DNA from: CADEEN01 sp963816315
GTDB lineage: Bacteria > Pseudomonadota > Gammaproteobacteria > Burkholderiales > Burkholderiaceae_C
Length of the DNA: 64,000 nt
NCBI GenBank assembly: GCA_963816315.1
Contig: CAWFJZ010000008.1
Coordinates: 1 to 64,000 of the forward strand
Direction of reading: 5' to 3'
Part shown: positions 26,992 to 36,015 of the stretch, one piece after another
How the letters are laid out: each line of letters begins with the position of its first letter
Position numbering within the stretch: the stretch's first letter is position 1
Translations under genes and position numbers: made by a program
The notes under the pieces: model-generated
The model's database searches: none
Seen by the model: only the letters and a program-made list of their open reading frames with translations
Told to the model about the DNA's origin: nothing

Positions 26992-28092
26992 ATGACTGCT
27001 TCAGCTCTCTTCCACCCCCTGCGCGTGCGCCGCATCGAGCCCGACACCGAAGAAGCGGTGATCGTCTCCTTCGACGTGCCGCCCGATCTGCGCGATGTCT
27101 TCTCGTTCAACCAGGGCCAGTACCTGACGCTGCGCACCGAGGTCGATGGCGCCGACCTGCGGCGCTCGTACTCGATCTGCGCCGGCATCGACGACGGCGA
27201 GTTGCGCGTCGCCGTGCGCAAGGTGGCCGGCGGCGTGTTCTCGAACTGGATCAACCAGCGGCTGCAGCCCGGCGACGCGGTGCAAGTGATGCCGCCGCAG
27301 GGGCGCTTCTTCGTGCCGCTCGACCCGTCAGCTCAGCGCCACTACCTCGGCGTGGCGGGAGGCAGCGGCATCACACCGATCCTGTCGATCATGAAGACGG
27401 TGCTCGGCCGCGAACCGCTCGCGCGCTTCACGCTCATTTACGCCAACCGCGCCGCCAAATCGACGATGTTCAAGGAAGAGCTCGAAGACCTGAAGAACCG
27501 CTACATGGCGCGGCTGTCGATGCACCATGTGTTCAGCGGCGAAGACACCGAACTGCCGTTGAACTCGGGCGTGATGAACCGCGACAAGCTCGGTGAGTTC
27601 ATGGTCAAGCTGGTCGATGCGCCGCGCATCGACCACGTCTTCGTCTGCGGCCCGTACCAGATGAACGATGAGGCCGAGGCGGCGCTGCTGGCGGCCGGCG
27701 TCGGCGAGGAGCGCATCCACATCGAACGCTTCGGCGTCGCGCCGACAGCCGCGCAAGCAGGCCAGGCCGCCGGCGCCGTCGAGCATGAAGCCAAACCCGG
27801 CGATGCCGAGCGCTCGCGCATCGTCATCATTCGCGACGGCCTGAAGCGCGAGTTCGATTTCTCGAAGGACGACCCGAGCATCCTCGATGCCGCCTCTACG
27901 GCCGGCCTCGAAGTGCCGTTTTCGTGCACGTCGGGCGTTTGCGGCACCTGCCGCGCCAAGCTGGTCGAAGGCCAGGTGCGCATGACGCGCAACTTCGCGC
28001 TCGACAAGGCCGAGGTGGCGGCGGGCTTCGTGCTGACATGCCAGGCGCACCCGCTGACCGAGCGCGTGGTCCTTTCGTTCGACGACCGCTGA
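26992..28092 (+). CDS. paaE: PaaE, reductase of phenylacetyl-CoA epoxidase
   Basis: Flavin/iron-sulfur reductase of 366 residues that passes NADPH electrons to PaaA. Order of domains: FAD-binding with LRRSYSICAGIDDGELRVAV, NAD(P)-binding with GVAGGSGITPILSIMKTVLG and DHVFVCGPYQMNDEAEAALL, and a C-terminal plant-type [2Fe-2S] ferredoxin with CTSGVCGTCRAKLVEG (Cys ~311, 316, 319) and a fourth Cys in VLTCQAHP (~349). The ATG follows the palindromic repeat. The stop and the regulator ATG share one base. Confidence 0.96.
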   Translation: MTASALFHPLRVRRIEPDTEEAVIVSFDVPPDLRDVFSFNQGQYLTLRTEVDGADLRRSYSICAGIDDGELRVAVRKVAGGVFSNWINQRLQPGDAVQVMPPQGRFFVPLDPSAQRHYLGVAGGSGITPILSIMKTVLGREPLARFTLIYANRAAKSTMFKEELEDLKNRYMARLSMHHVFSGEDTELPLNSGVMNRDKLGEFMVKLVDAPRIDHVFVCGPYQMNDEAEAALLAAGVGEERIHIERFGVAPTAAQAGQAAGAVEHEAKPGDAERSRIVIIRDGLKREFDFSKDDPSILDAASTAGLEVPFSCTSGVCGTCRAKLVEGQVRMTRNFALDKAEVAAGFVLTCQAHPLTERVVLSFDDR

Positions 28093-28721
28093 TGCCGAGA
28101 ACTCGCGCTTCAACGTATGAAGATCAGCGCGCACTGATTCTGGCCTGCGCCGCCGAGTTGTTTGCGCGAAAAGGCTTCTCCGCGGCGACGATGAACGACG
28201 TCGCCGCCGCCAGCGCCGTCAGCAAGGCCACGCTCTATCACTACTACCGCGACAAGCGCTCGCTGCTGGCGCAGATTGCGCTCGCGCATGTGCAGCGGCT
28301 CGAAGCGCTGGTGTTGGAAGTGAAGTCGCAGCGCCTCGCGCCGGCGCAAGAACTGCAGGCGCTGATCGAAAACTTCATGGCCGCCTATGCCGGCGCGCAG
28401 CACGAGCACCGCGTGTTGACCGAGGACGTGAAGTTCCTCGATGAAGAAGAACGCAGCGACGTTGAAGCCGCGCAGCGTCGCGTGGTGGCCGCTTTCGCCC
28501 ACACCATCGGCCGCGTGCGCGTGGATCTCAAAGCGCAGGCCACACCGCTGGCGATGCTGCTCTTCGGCATGATCAACTGGACCTTCACCTGGCTCAAACC
28601 CGGTGGGGCGATGACCCATGCCGAGCTCGCGCCGATGGTCGTGCAACTGTTTCTCGGCGGCCTGCCTGCGGTCAAGACAAAAGCCGTCGCTCGCCGACGG
28701 CTCGAAAGCATCCCAACATGA
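28092..28721 (+). CDS. paaR: PaaR, TetR-family repressor of the phenylacetate operon
   Basis: TetR regulator of 209 residues. The helix-turn-helix is FSAATMNDVAAASAVSKATL followed by YHYYRDKRSLLAQIA. The C-terminal domain (LTEDVKFLDEEERSDVEAAQ, LFGMINWTFTWLKPGGAM) should bind a phenylacetyl-CoA-type ligand, as known for PaaR. It is the last paa gene in the overlapping series and its operator lies before paaG, giving autoregulation. Both the start (TGATG) and the stop (ATGA) overlap neighbours. Confidence 0.92.
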   Translation: MPRTRASTYEDQRALILACAAELFARKGFSAATMNDVAAASAVSKATLYHYYRDKRSLLAQIALAHVQRLEALVLEVKSQRLAPAQELQALIENFMAAYAGAQHEHRVLTEDVKFLDEEERSDVEAAQRRVVAAFAHTIGRVRVDLKAQATPLAMLLFGMINWTFTWLKPGGAMTHAELAPMVVQLFLGGLPAVKTKAVARRRLESIPT

Positions 28722-29875
28722 ACGAGGCTCTGGCTTCTGCGCCATTCACCAGTGACCGCATCGAATGGATCCGGCTCTCGCTCGTCTTCCTGCCGCTGGC
28801 CAAGCCGATCTCCGACGCCAAGGTGCTCACCGGCCGCCAGAAACCGCTGACCGAGATTGCGTTCCTGTTTGCCGAGATCGAAACGCAGGGCGGCCACAGC
28901 GGCGTCGGCTTCTCGTACAGCAAGCGCGCCGGCGGGCCGGGTCAGTACGAGCATGCCAAGGAGCTGGCCGACAACCTGATCGGCGAAGACCCGAACGACA
29001 TCGCGCGGCTGTGGGACAAGCTGTGTTGGGCCGGCGCATCGGTGGGCCGCAGCGGCATGGCGACGCAGGCCATTGCGGCCTTCGACATTGCGCTGTGGGA
29101 CCTGAAGGCTAGGCGCGCGAAGTTGCCGCTGGCCAAGCTGCTCGGTGCGCAGCGCGACAGCGTGCTCTGCTACAACACGTCAGGCGGCTTCCTCTCGTCG
29201 CCGCTGCCCGAGGTGCTGAAGAACGTCGAGATCAATCTCGAGCGTGGCGTGCAGGGCGTCAAGCTCAAGGTCGGCCAGCCCGACCCGATGATCGATTACC
29301 AGCGCGTCAAGGCCGTGCACGAGCTCTTGGCGGGCCGCATGCACCTGATGGTCGATGCCAACCAGCAGTGGGACCGTGTCACCGCGCAGCGCTTCGGCAA
29401 GCTCGTCGAGCCGCTGAACCTGACGTGGATCGAAGAGCCGCTCGATGCCTACGATGCCGAAGGCCACGCCACGCTGGCGGCGATGCTCGACACGCCGATC
29501 GCCAGCGGCGAGATGCTGACCAGTGTGGCCGAGCACTGCGAGCTGATCCGCCACAAGAGCGTGGACTTCATCCAGCCCGACGCGCCGCGCGTCGGCGGCA
29601 TCACGCAGATGCTGAAGATCATGGCGCTGGCGGAGCACGCGCGGCTGCGCATGGCGCCGCACTTTGCGATGGAGATTCACCTGCACCTGAGTGCGAGTTA
29701 CGCGCATGAGCCGTGGGTCGAGCACTTCGAGTGGCTGGAGCCGCTGTTCAACGAGCGCTTGACGATCAAGGACGGCCGCATGCAGGTGCCGAACCGGCAT
29801 GGCCTGGGCTTTTCGCTGAGCGAGCAGGCGCGGCGCTGGACGGCGCAGACGGCGGAGTTCGGCAAGCGGCCTTGA
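28718..29875 (+). CDS. Enolase-superfamily sugar-acid dehydratase (talarate/galactarate dehydratase-like)
   Basis: Mandelate-racemase-type enzyme of 385 residues, likely removing water from an aldarate or aldonate. Visible catalytic elements: the KxK motif in GVQGVKLKVGQPDP, metal ligands in LMVDANQQWDRVT (Asp), TWIEEPLDAYDAEG (Glu) and TPIASGEMLTSVAEH (Glu), then DAPRVGGITQM and the catalytic His in PHFAMEIHLHLSASYAHEPW. These match the talarate/galactarate dehydratase type better than muconate cycloisomerase. The ATG overlaps the paaR stop, an unexpected coupling of sugar-acid and phenylacetate genes. The exact substrate is not determined. Confidence 0.82.
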   Translation: MNEALASAPFTSDRIEWIRLSLVFLPLAKPISDAKVLTGRQKPLTEIAFLFAEIETQGGHSGVGFSYSKRAGGPGQYEHAKELADNLIGEDPNDIARLWDKLCWAGASVGRSGMATQAIAAFDIALWDLKARRAKLPLAKLLGAQRDSVLCYNTSGGFLSSPLPEVLKNVEINLERGVQGVKLKVGQPDPMIDYQRVKAVHELLAGRMHLMVDANQQWDRVTAQRFGKLVEPLNLTWIEEPLDAYDAEGHATLAAMLDTPIASGEMLTSVAEHCELIRHKSVDFIQPDAPRVGGITQMLKIMALAEHARLRMAPHFAMEIHLHLSASYAHEPWVEHFEWLEPLFNERLTIKDGRMQVPNRHGLGFSLSEQARRWTAQTAEFGKRP

Positions 29876-29908
29876 ACGCAATTCACCAGCGCAGCAGCGC
29901 TGCCCGCC

Positions 29909-30211
29909 TCAGCGCGTCCCACCGCGTGGCCCGTTGCGTGCGACGTGCCATATCTGCAGCACCTGCACCTCGTCGCCATGCACGCGATAGGTGACGAGAT
30001 AGTTGCGGTGCACCACCAGTTCGCGCGTGTCGGCCAGAGCGCCCGTGCGGCCGAGCAGCGGAAATGCGGCGAGGCGCTGGACGCTCGTGCGCACGGCAGC
30101 AGCGAACTCGACGGCTGCCAGCGGCTTGTCGGCGGCAATGCGCCGAGCGATGCGATCGAGATCGGCCAGTGCCCTGCGCGACCAGCGCAGGCGCAAGGCC
30201 GATGCCCTCAC
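29909..30211 (-). CDS. RelE/ParE-family toxin
   Basis: Protein of 100 residues of the ParE/RelE superfamily. Characteristic parts are LRWSRRALADLDRIARRIAA, FPLLGRTGALADTRELVVHR and NYLVTYRVHGDEVQVLQIWH, the last being the C-terminal strand with the usual histidine. The GTG start overlaps the antitoxin stop by four bases, the standard antitoxin-first order. The target (gyrase or ribosomal mRNA cleavage) cannot be read from sequence. Confidence 0.88.
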   Translation of the reverse strand: MRASALRLRWSRRALADLDRIARRIAADKPLAAVEFAAAVRTSVQRLAAFPLLGRTGALADTRELVVHRNYLVTYRVHGDEVQVLQIWHVARNGPRGGTR

Positions 30212-30525
30212 CGGCCGCGGCGAGGGGCGTCCTTCGCCTTGGCTGGCGCTTTGCGTACCGCGGCACGGGCGGGGGGTGTCTTGGCGTGGCGCGCGAACAC
30301 GGCATCGACCTCGGCGTCGGTGGCGAACTCGCCGGCATCGGCGGCGCGGATCGCGGCCTGCAAGTCTTCGATCTGCGGCACCCGCCAGGCGAGGTATTCG
30401 CCCACTGCTTCCATCACCACATGGCTCTTGTTGCGTCCGGTGAGCCGGGCATAGCTTTCCATGCGCTCTTTCATGTCGAGCGGCAAGCGCAGGCTGACCT
30501 GCCCGTCCTTGACGGCGTTTTGCAT
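30208..30525 (-). CDS. Ribbon-helix-helix antitoxin
   Basis: Antitoxin of 105 residues. The N-terminal strand and helices (DGQVSLRLPLDMKERMESYA, then LTGRNKSHVVMEAVGEYLAW) fit a CopG/ParD-like DNA-binding domain. The middle helix (IEDLQAAIRAADAGEFATDA) is the toxin-binding part. The lysine/arginine-rich tail is unusual. The start at 30525 was chosen over one 14 codons upstream because it lies at the domain edge. Confidence 0.88.
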   Translation of the reverse strand: MQNAVKDGQVSLRLPLDMKERMESYARLTGRNKSHVVMEAVGEYLAWRVPQIEDLQAAIRAADAGEFATDAEVDAVFARHAKTPPARAAVRKAPAKAKDAPRRGR

Positions 30526-30550
30526 GGCGGTGGCTCCGGAGTCGAGTTGC

Positions 30551-30578
30551 GTTGCAGTGTAGTGCATTGCAATACAAC
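30551..30578. promoter_or_regulatory. Candidate toxin-antitoxin operator
   Basis: An AT-richer stretch centred on the palindrome TGCATTGCA (30563-30571), flanked by inverted GTA/TAC and GTTG/CAAC ends, lies 40 bases before the antitoxin start. The position suits autoregulation by the RHH antitoxin. Confidence 0.4.
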
Positions 30579-30594
30579 CTCGGACGCGCCCCGG

Positions 30595-31285
30595 CTACTG
30601 CAGCCTGTCATCCAGCGCGCCAAGGTCGGCGGCGCTGAAGTCCACCGGCACCGAAGGCGCCGTCTCTCCGCGCCCCGGCCCATGCTCGCTCGGCCGCGCA
30701 ATGTGCGCCGTGCGCAAGCCGGCGCGGGCCGCGGCGTCGAGGTCCGACGAATGCGCGGCCACCATCAGCACCTCTTGCGGCGCGCAGTCGAAGGCGTCGC
30801 ACGCGGCGCGATAAACCTCAGGCCTTGGGTTTGTAGTCGCGCGCGATCTCGGCGCCGAGGATGGCGTCCCAGTGCCAGCCGTTGCGCCGCGCCAGATCGG
30901 TCATCAGCGAGATGTTGCCGTTGGAGCAGGGCGCGAGCAGGAACCGCTCGCGCAACAGCGCAAGTGCGGGGGTCACGTCGGGCCAGGCGTCGAGGCGGTG
31001 CCAGGCCAGGTTGAGCTGCACGCGCGTCGCCTCGTCGGCGTCGTGGCCGAAACGATCGAGAACGATGTCGAGGTTGCGCCGGTGCAGCACGTCGAGCTTG
31101 CAGAAGGGCATGCGGCCGGCGCGAACCTCTTCCATCGCCGGCTGGTACTCGTCGCGCCAGGCGTCGGCGAGCGCGTCGGCTTCTTCGGTATTCACGCGCA
31201 GGTGCGCACGCAGCTCGCGCGCCACGCCGCTGCGCCAATCGACGAGGGTGCCGAAGACGTCGAAGATCAGCGCGCGCATGTTCAT
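30595..31285 (-). CDS. Haloacid-dehalogenase-type HAD hydrolase, one frame break
   Basis: HAD hydrolase of about 229 residues after correction. Motif I is LIFDVFGTLVDWRSG, motif II is APCSNGNISLM, motif III lysine is in AEIARDYKPK, and motif IV follows the break as LMVAAHSSDLDAAARAG. The extra base near 30822 turns KPEVYRAACDAF into KPKA and a stop. Overall it is closest to type II (S)-2-haloacid dehalogenases, though many such proteins act on phosphates or hydroxy-acid derivatives. The ATG overlaps the stop of the RraA-like gene (ATGA), so it is part of the sugar-acid operon. Confidence 0.82.
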
Positions 31286-31992
31286 CGCCCGTGGCTTTTG
31301 CGCCAGGCCTCGAACGCCGCCTTGTTGGCCTCCTCGGTCGGCGGGTAAAGGCCGAGGATCGATTGGCCGGCCAGCACGCGCTCCTGCACGAAGTCTTCGA
31401 ACGCGGTCATCTCGGTGGCTTCGTCAGCGAGTTCGTCGGCCAGGTGCGCCGGCAGCACGACCGCGCCTTCGGCGTCGCCGACGATCACGTCGCCCGGGAA
31501 CACCGGCGCGTCGCCGCAGCCGATCGGCACGTTGATGTCGATTGCCTGGTGCAGCGTCAGGTTGGTCGGCGCGCTCGGGCGCGCGTGGTAGGCGGGCATC
31601 GAGAGTTTGGCGATGTCCGGGCTGTCGCGGAAACCGCCGTCGGTGACGACGCCGGCCACGCCGCGCTTCATCAGCCGTGTGACCAGGATGCCGCCGGCCG
31701 ACGCGGCGCGCGCGTCTTTGCGGCTGTCGATCACCAGCACCGCGCCGGGCGGGCAGTCTTCGACCGCCTTGCGTTGCGGATGGTCGCGGTTCTTGAAGAC
31801 GTTGATGGTGTTCAGGTCCTCGCGCGCCGGCATGTAGCGCAGCGTGAAGGCCTCGCCGACCATGTTCGGCAGCGCGGGGTTCAGCGGCAGCACGCCCTGG
31901 ATGAACTGCCGCGCGAGGCCGCGCTTGAAGAGTGCGGTGCACAGCGTGGCGGTGCTGACTTTCATCAGCTTGTCGCGGGTCGTTGCTTTCAT
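31282..31992 (-). CDS. RraA-like aldolase/ribonuclease-regulator family protein
   Basis: Protein of 236 residues of the RraA/HMG-aldolase fold. Conserved parts are VSTATLCTALFKRGLARQFI, AREDLNTINVFKNRDHPQRK, ILVTRLMKRGVAGVVTDGGF (followed by RD) and CGDAPVFPGDVIVGDAEGAV. In catabolic gene clusters this family acts as a class II 2-keto-acid aldolase or decarboxylase rather than as a regulator of RNase E. Its coupling to an Ldh2-type dehydrogenase and closeness to two dehydratases suggests cleavage of a keto-deoxy sugar acid; this is inference. Confidence 0.83.
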   Translation of the reverse strand: MKATTRDKLMKVSTATLCTALFKRGLARQFIQGVLPLNPALPNMVGEAFTLRYMPAREDLNTINVFKNRDHPQRKAVEDCPPGAVLVIDSRKDARAASAGGILVTRLMKRGVAGVVTDGGFRDSPDIAKLSMPAYHARPSAPTNLTLHQAIDINVPIGCGDAPVFPGDVIVGDAEGAVVLPAHLADELADEATEMTAFEDFVQERVLAGQSILGLYPPTEEANKAAFEAWRKSHGR

Positions 31993-33029
31993 CGTCTCTC
32001 CTCGGGAAGTTCGACGGCGTGCTCGCGCGCGCAGTCGGCGAGCGCGCGCCATGTGGCGTCTTCGTAAGCGACGCCGTTTTCGCGCGCGCCGGCCAAGCTG
32101 CGCGCTGCCGCGTCGCCCGGCATGCGCACCGGCCGCGCGGCATCGATCGGCTTGTTGGCGCGGCAGCGCGCAGCGAAATGGTCCATCTGCTGCGCGAACG
32201 CCTCGCGGCCGGCGAACAGCGCCGGGTCGATGACCTGGACGAAGGTGTTGCCGCCCCAGCGCTTGGGCGCATCGAGACGGCCATGGCCCGCGAGCCCCTG
32301 CGACAGCGCTTCCACCATCAGCGCCAGGCCGAAGCCCTTGTGGCCGTGATCGAGGCCGCCGATCAGTTGCAGCGAGCCGCGCGGTGTGCTGTGTTCGAGC
32401 ACGCGTGCGTCGGTGGTCGGACGGCCTTCGTGATCGAGCAGCCAGGGCGCGTCGAATGGCTTGCCCTCGGCGACTTTCTGCCGCGTCATCAACGTCGTCG
32501 TGATCGAGGCGCAGATGTCCACCAGCACCGGGTTCGGCGAGCCGGGGTAGCCGATGGCGAACGGGTCGGGCGTGAACAGCGCTTCGCAGCCGCCGTAAGG
32601 CGCGACGCGCGCGCCGGCGGGGTCCGAGTTGAAGATCATCGCGACAAAGCCCTGGTCCACCGCACGCAGGCACAGCGCGGCCAGGCAGCCGATGTGGTGG
32701 CTGCGGCGGATCGTCACCGCGGCGATGCCTTGCTCGGCCGCGCGCGGCAGCGCCCAGTCGATCGCGCGCGCCACCATCCACTGGCCGGGCAGGTAGCCGC
32801 CGTCCCACAGCGCGACGACGCCGCGTTGGCTCACCACATCGGGTTCGCCGCGCACGGTCATCGTGCCCTTGGCGATCTCGGCCAGGTACAGCGGCAGCAT
32901 CGCCAGGCCATGCGTGCGCCGGCCGAGCGCGTCGGTGAGCACGAGCAGCTGGGCCATCGTCGTGGCTTTGTCGGCGTCCATGCCGGCGGCGATGAACAGC
33001 GACGCGGCGAACGCTTCGAGCCGCGCCAT
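31989..33029 (-). CDS. Ldh2/malate-L-lactate dehydrogenase family oxidoreductase
   Basis: NAD(P)-dependent 2-hydroxy-acid dehydrogenase of 346 residues with the non-Rossmann Ldh2 fold. Signatures are ALGRRTHGLAMLPLYLAEIA, AAVTIRRSHHIGCLAALCL (catalytic His region), FTPDPFAIGYPGSPNPVLVD and LIGGLDHGHKGFGLALMVEA. Family members include malate, sulfolactate, ureidoglycolate and keto-gluconate reductases. The ATGA overlap with the RraA-like gene ties it to sugar-acid degradation. The start at 33029 gives the family-typical N-terminus. Confidence 0.87.
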   Translation of the reverse strand: MARLEAFAASLFIAAGMDADKATTMAQLLVLTDALGRRTHGLAMLPLYLAEIAKGTMTVRGEPDVVSQRGVVALWDGGYLPGQWMVARAIDWALPRAAEQGIAAVTIRRSHHIGCLAALCLRAVDQGFVAMIFNSDPAGARVAPYGGCEALFTPDPFAIGYPGSPNPVLVDICASITTTLMTRQKVAEGKPFDAPWLLDHEGRPTTDARVLEHSTPRGSLQLIGGLDHGHKGFGLALMVEALSQGLAGHGRLDAPKRWGGNTFVQVIDPALFAGREAFAQQMDHFAARCRANKPIDAARPVRMPGDAAARSLAGARENGVAYEDATWRALADCAREHAVELPEERR

Positions 33030-33030
33030 C

Positions 33031-33135
33031 GCCTCCCTCCCCTTGCAAGGGGGAGGGTTGGGGTGAGGGTCCTGCATCGTCACACCGAGACCCCCATCCC
33101 GGTCTTCTCCTTGCAGGAGGAAGGAGGAAGACCGA
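33031..33135. repeat. Extragenic palindromic repeat region
   Basis: CCCTCCCCTTGCAAGGGGGA at 33034 forms one stem. A second GGTCTTCTCCTTGCAGGAG with AGGAGGAAGACC forms another at about 33101-33133. Such CCCTCCCCTTGCAAGGGGGAGGG elements are widespread in proteobacterial intergenic DNA. They separate the TctC and dehydrogenase genes. Confidence 0.6.
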
Positions 33136-33136
33136 C

Positions 33137-34118
33137 CTACACATTGCCTTCCAGCTGCGAGCCCGCGCGCGCGATCAGCTCGCTCCAGCGCTTGGCTTCC
33201 TTGGCGAGAAAGTCGCTCGTCTCCTTCGGCGTCGAGGTCATGACTTCGGCGCCAGCCGCGGCGAGCTTGGCGCGCAGCTCGGGCGCGCGGATCACGGCCA
33301 CCAGCGCGGCAGCGAGCTTCTCGGCGTTGGCCTTGTTCATCGACGACGGGATCGCGATGCCCTGGTAAGTGCCGCTCTCGAAGTCCTTGACGCCTTGCTC
33401 GGCGATCGTCGGCGCGTCGGGCAGCAGCGCCATGCGCGTGCGCTTGGAGATGCCGAGCAGCTTCAGCCGCCCGCCCTGCACCAGCGGCAGCGTCGCCAGC
33501 ATGCCGTTCAAGACGAGCTGCGTGTTGCCGGCGGCCACGTCGCCGATGCTCTGCGCGCCGCCGCGGAACGGCACGTGAACGAACTTCATGCCGGTGGCCA
33601 GCGCGATCTCCACCGCGCCGAGGTGATTGGCCGAGCCGATGCCCGACGAGGCGATGTTGATCGGCGTCTTCTTCGACAGCTCGGCGAGCTCGCGCACGTT
33701 GTTGGCGGCGATCGACGGGTGCGTGCACAACAAGTGCGGCGAGTAGGCGAGCATCGTCGCGCCGGCCAGTTGCGCCGGCTTGTAGGGCAGGGCCTTGTCC
33801 ATCACGCCGTTGATCGCCAGCGAACTCATGTCCGACAGCAGCAGGCTGTGTTCGTCGTTGCTCTGCGCCACGGCTGCGGCACCGACGGCGCCGTTGGCGC
33901 CGGTCTTGTTCTCGACGATGACGTTGGTCTTGAGCATCTCGCCCAGCGGCTGCGTGATCAGGCGCGCGATCACGTCCGACGTGCCGCCGGGCGGGAAGGG
34001 CACGATGATCTTCAGCGGCTTGTCGGGCCAGGCGGCGGCAGGCCGTTAACGCGGGCGCGGCGATCAACGCGGCGCTCGATTGCAGGAAGAGGCGGCGGTG
34101 GTTCATGCGCTGGTTCAT
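33137..34118 (-). CDS. TctC/Bug-family substrate-binding receptor, one frame break
   Basis: Periplasmic receptor of about 326 residues after correction, of the tripartite tricarboxylate transporter type that is strongly expanded in Burkholderiales. The signal part MNHRRLFLQSSAALIAAPAL is in one frame. One extra base near 34040 shifts it; the corrected join leads into AAAWPDKPLKIIVPFPPGGT, then SDVIARLITQPLGEML, NVIVENKTGANGAVGAAAVA and VHVPFRGGAQSIGDVAAGNT, all typical. No TctA/TctB membrane genes are nearby, as is common for orphan Bug receptors. The ligand is probably an organic or sugar acid linked to the neighbouring enzymes. Confidence 0.87.
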
Positions 34119-35861
34119 GGTGATGTCTCTTTCATAGTAGATGACGGGCTCGGGCACCGCGGCGCCGAAGCTCGTTTCGAGAAAATCGAAGTCGCAGCCT
34201 TCGTTGGCCTGCAGGATATGGCGCGAGAACATCCAGCCGTAGCCGCGTTCGTACCGCGCCGGCGGCGGCGACCAGGCGGCTTTGCGGCGCGCGAGTTCTT
34301 CATTGCTCACGTCGAGGTGGATCGTGCGCGCCGGCACATCGACGCTGATCGTGTCGCCGCTTTGCACCAGCGCCAGCGGGCCGCCGACCGCCGCCTCCGG
34401 CGAGCAGTGCAGCAGGCAGCCGCCGTAGCTGGTGCCGCTCATGCGCGCGTCAGACAGACGCAGCATGTCTTTCACGCCGAGCTTGAGCAGCTTGGTCGGG
34501 ATCGGCAGCATGCCCCACTCGGGCATGCCGGCGCCTTTGGGGCCGGCGTTGCGCAGGACGAGGATGTGGTCGCCGGTGACGTCGAGGTCCGGGTCATCGA
34601 CGGCGCGCTTCAACGACGGGTAGTCGTCGAAGACGAGCGCGCGGCCGGTGTGTTGGAGCAGGTGCGGCGCGCAGGCGCTGGGCTTGATGACGACGCCGTC
34701 GGGGGCGAGGTTGCCGCGCAGCACGGCCAGCGCGCCCTCGGCGTAGATCGGGTTCGACAGCGGCCGGATCACGTCGTCGTTGAAGACCTCGGCGCCGGCG
34801 ATGTTGTCGCCGATGGTCTTGCCGTTGACGGTGCGCGCGCTGGTCTGCAGATGGCCTTCGATGCGCTTCAACAGCGCCGGCAGTCCGCCGGCGTAGAAGA
34901 AGTCTTCCATCAAGTAGCGGTCGCCGCTCGGCCGGATGTTGGCGATCACCGGCACCTTGCGGCTGGCGGCATCGAAGTCGTCCAACGTCACCGCGTGGCC
35001 GGCGCGGCGACTCATCGCGATCAGGTGAATGATGGCGTTGGTCGAGCAGCCCATCGCCATCGCACAGGCGATGCCGTTGTCGAAGTTGGCGCGCGTCAGC
35101 AGCTTGGCTGGCGTCAGGTCTTCCTCGACCATGGCGACGATGCGACGGCCGCATTCGGCGCTCATGCGGATGTGGTTGGCGTCGGCCGCAGGAATCGAGG
35201 AGGCGCCGGGCAGCGTCAGGCCGACGGCTTCGGCGATGCCCATCATCGTCGCCGCGGTGCCCATCGTCATGCACGTGCCATGGCTGCGCGCGATGCCGGC
35301 TTCCATTTCGAGCCACGCGTCGTCGGACAAGCGGCCGGCTCGGCGCTCGTCCCAATACTTGAAGGCGTCGCTGCCCGAGCCCAGCACCTCGCCGCGCCAG
35401 TTGCCGCGCAGCATTGGCCCGGCGGGCAGGTAGATGAACGGCAGGCCCATCGACAGCGCGCCCATCGCGAGGCCGGGCGTGGTCTTGTCGCAGCCGCCCA
35501 TCAGCACCGCACCATCGACCGGGTGCGAGCGCAGCAGCTCTTCGGTTTCCATGGCGAGGAAGTTGCGATAGAGCATCGTCGTCGGCTTGACCAGTGACTC
35601 ACTCAAGCTGATCGCAGGTAGCTCGAGCGGAAAGCCGCCGGCTTGCAGCACCCCTCGCTTCACGTCATCGACGCGCTGCTTGAAGTGCGAGTGGCACTGG
35701 TTGGCGTCGCTCCAGGTGTTGACGATCGCGATCACCGGCTTGCCGACCCAGTCTTCATGCGCGTAGCCCATCTGCAGCACGCGCGAGCGGTGGCCGAAGG
35801 AGCGGAAGTCGTCGGGCGCGAACCAGCGCGCGCTGCGGAGTTGGGTTGCGGTCGTTTTCAT
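34119..35861 (-). CDS. IlvD/Edd-family sugar-acid dehydratase (arabonate dehydratase-like); stop not resolved
   Basis: Iron-sulfur dehydratase of about 580 residues. Cluster and active-site sequences are IVNTWSDANQCHSHFKQRVD, GAVLMGGCDKTTPGLAMGAL, RSHGTCMTMGTAATMMGIAE and LRLSDARMSGTSYGGCLLHC. The length and the ending (HILQANEGCDFDFLETSFG) fit pentonate/hexonate dehydratases rather than IlvD. No stop separates it from the TctC gene; the frame runs through the next ATG. A single extra base in the last codons would place the stop in the ATGA at the TctC start, matching the other frame breaks here. It likely dehydrates an aldonate to a 2-keto-3-deoxy acid. Confidence 0.87.
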
Positions 35862-35950
35862 TCGTAGTCGAGATGGTCGCCACGCCCTTTGTAGTCGAAC
35901 TGCGCCGGCTCACCAATGGGGATGTCCTTGGCGGCAGGCCGCGTAGTCAT
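35858..35950 (-). CDS. 30-codon ORF overlapping the dehydratase start
   Basis: A short reading frame (start MTTRPAAKDIPIGEPAQFD, end GRGDHLDYE) ends in a TGA that overlaps the dehydratase ATG. It could be a coupled leader or the tail of a lost gene, since the frame stays open upstream to about 36025. I do not recognise a family. It lies at the border between catabolic and polysaccharide DNA. Confidence 0.3.
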   Translation of the reverse strand: MTTRPAAKDIPIGEPAQFDYKGRGDHLDYE

Positions 35951-36015
35951 GCGGATCGTTCGAGAGCCGCGGCGTTTGGGCGTAGAGTGATGGTCAGAGG
36001 GTGTCCTTGTGTAGC

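Noticed and set aside
31982..35861. A single 1290-residue protein joining the dehydratase, receptor and dehydrogenase
   Set aside because: The three parts are separate families with their own starts; the open frame is an effect of one or two inserted bases and high GC.
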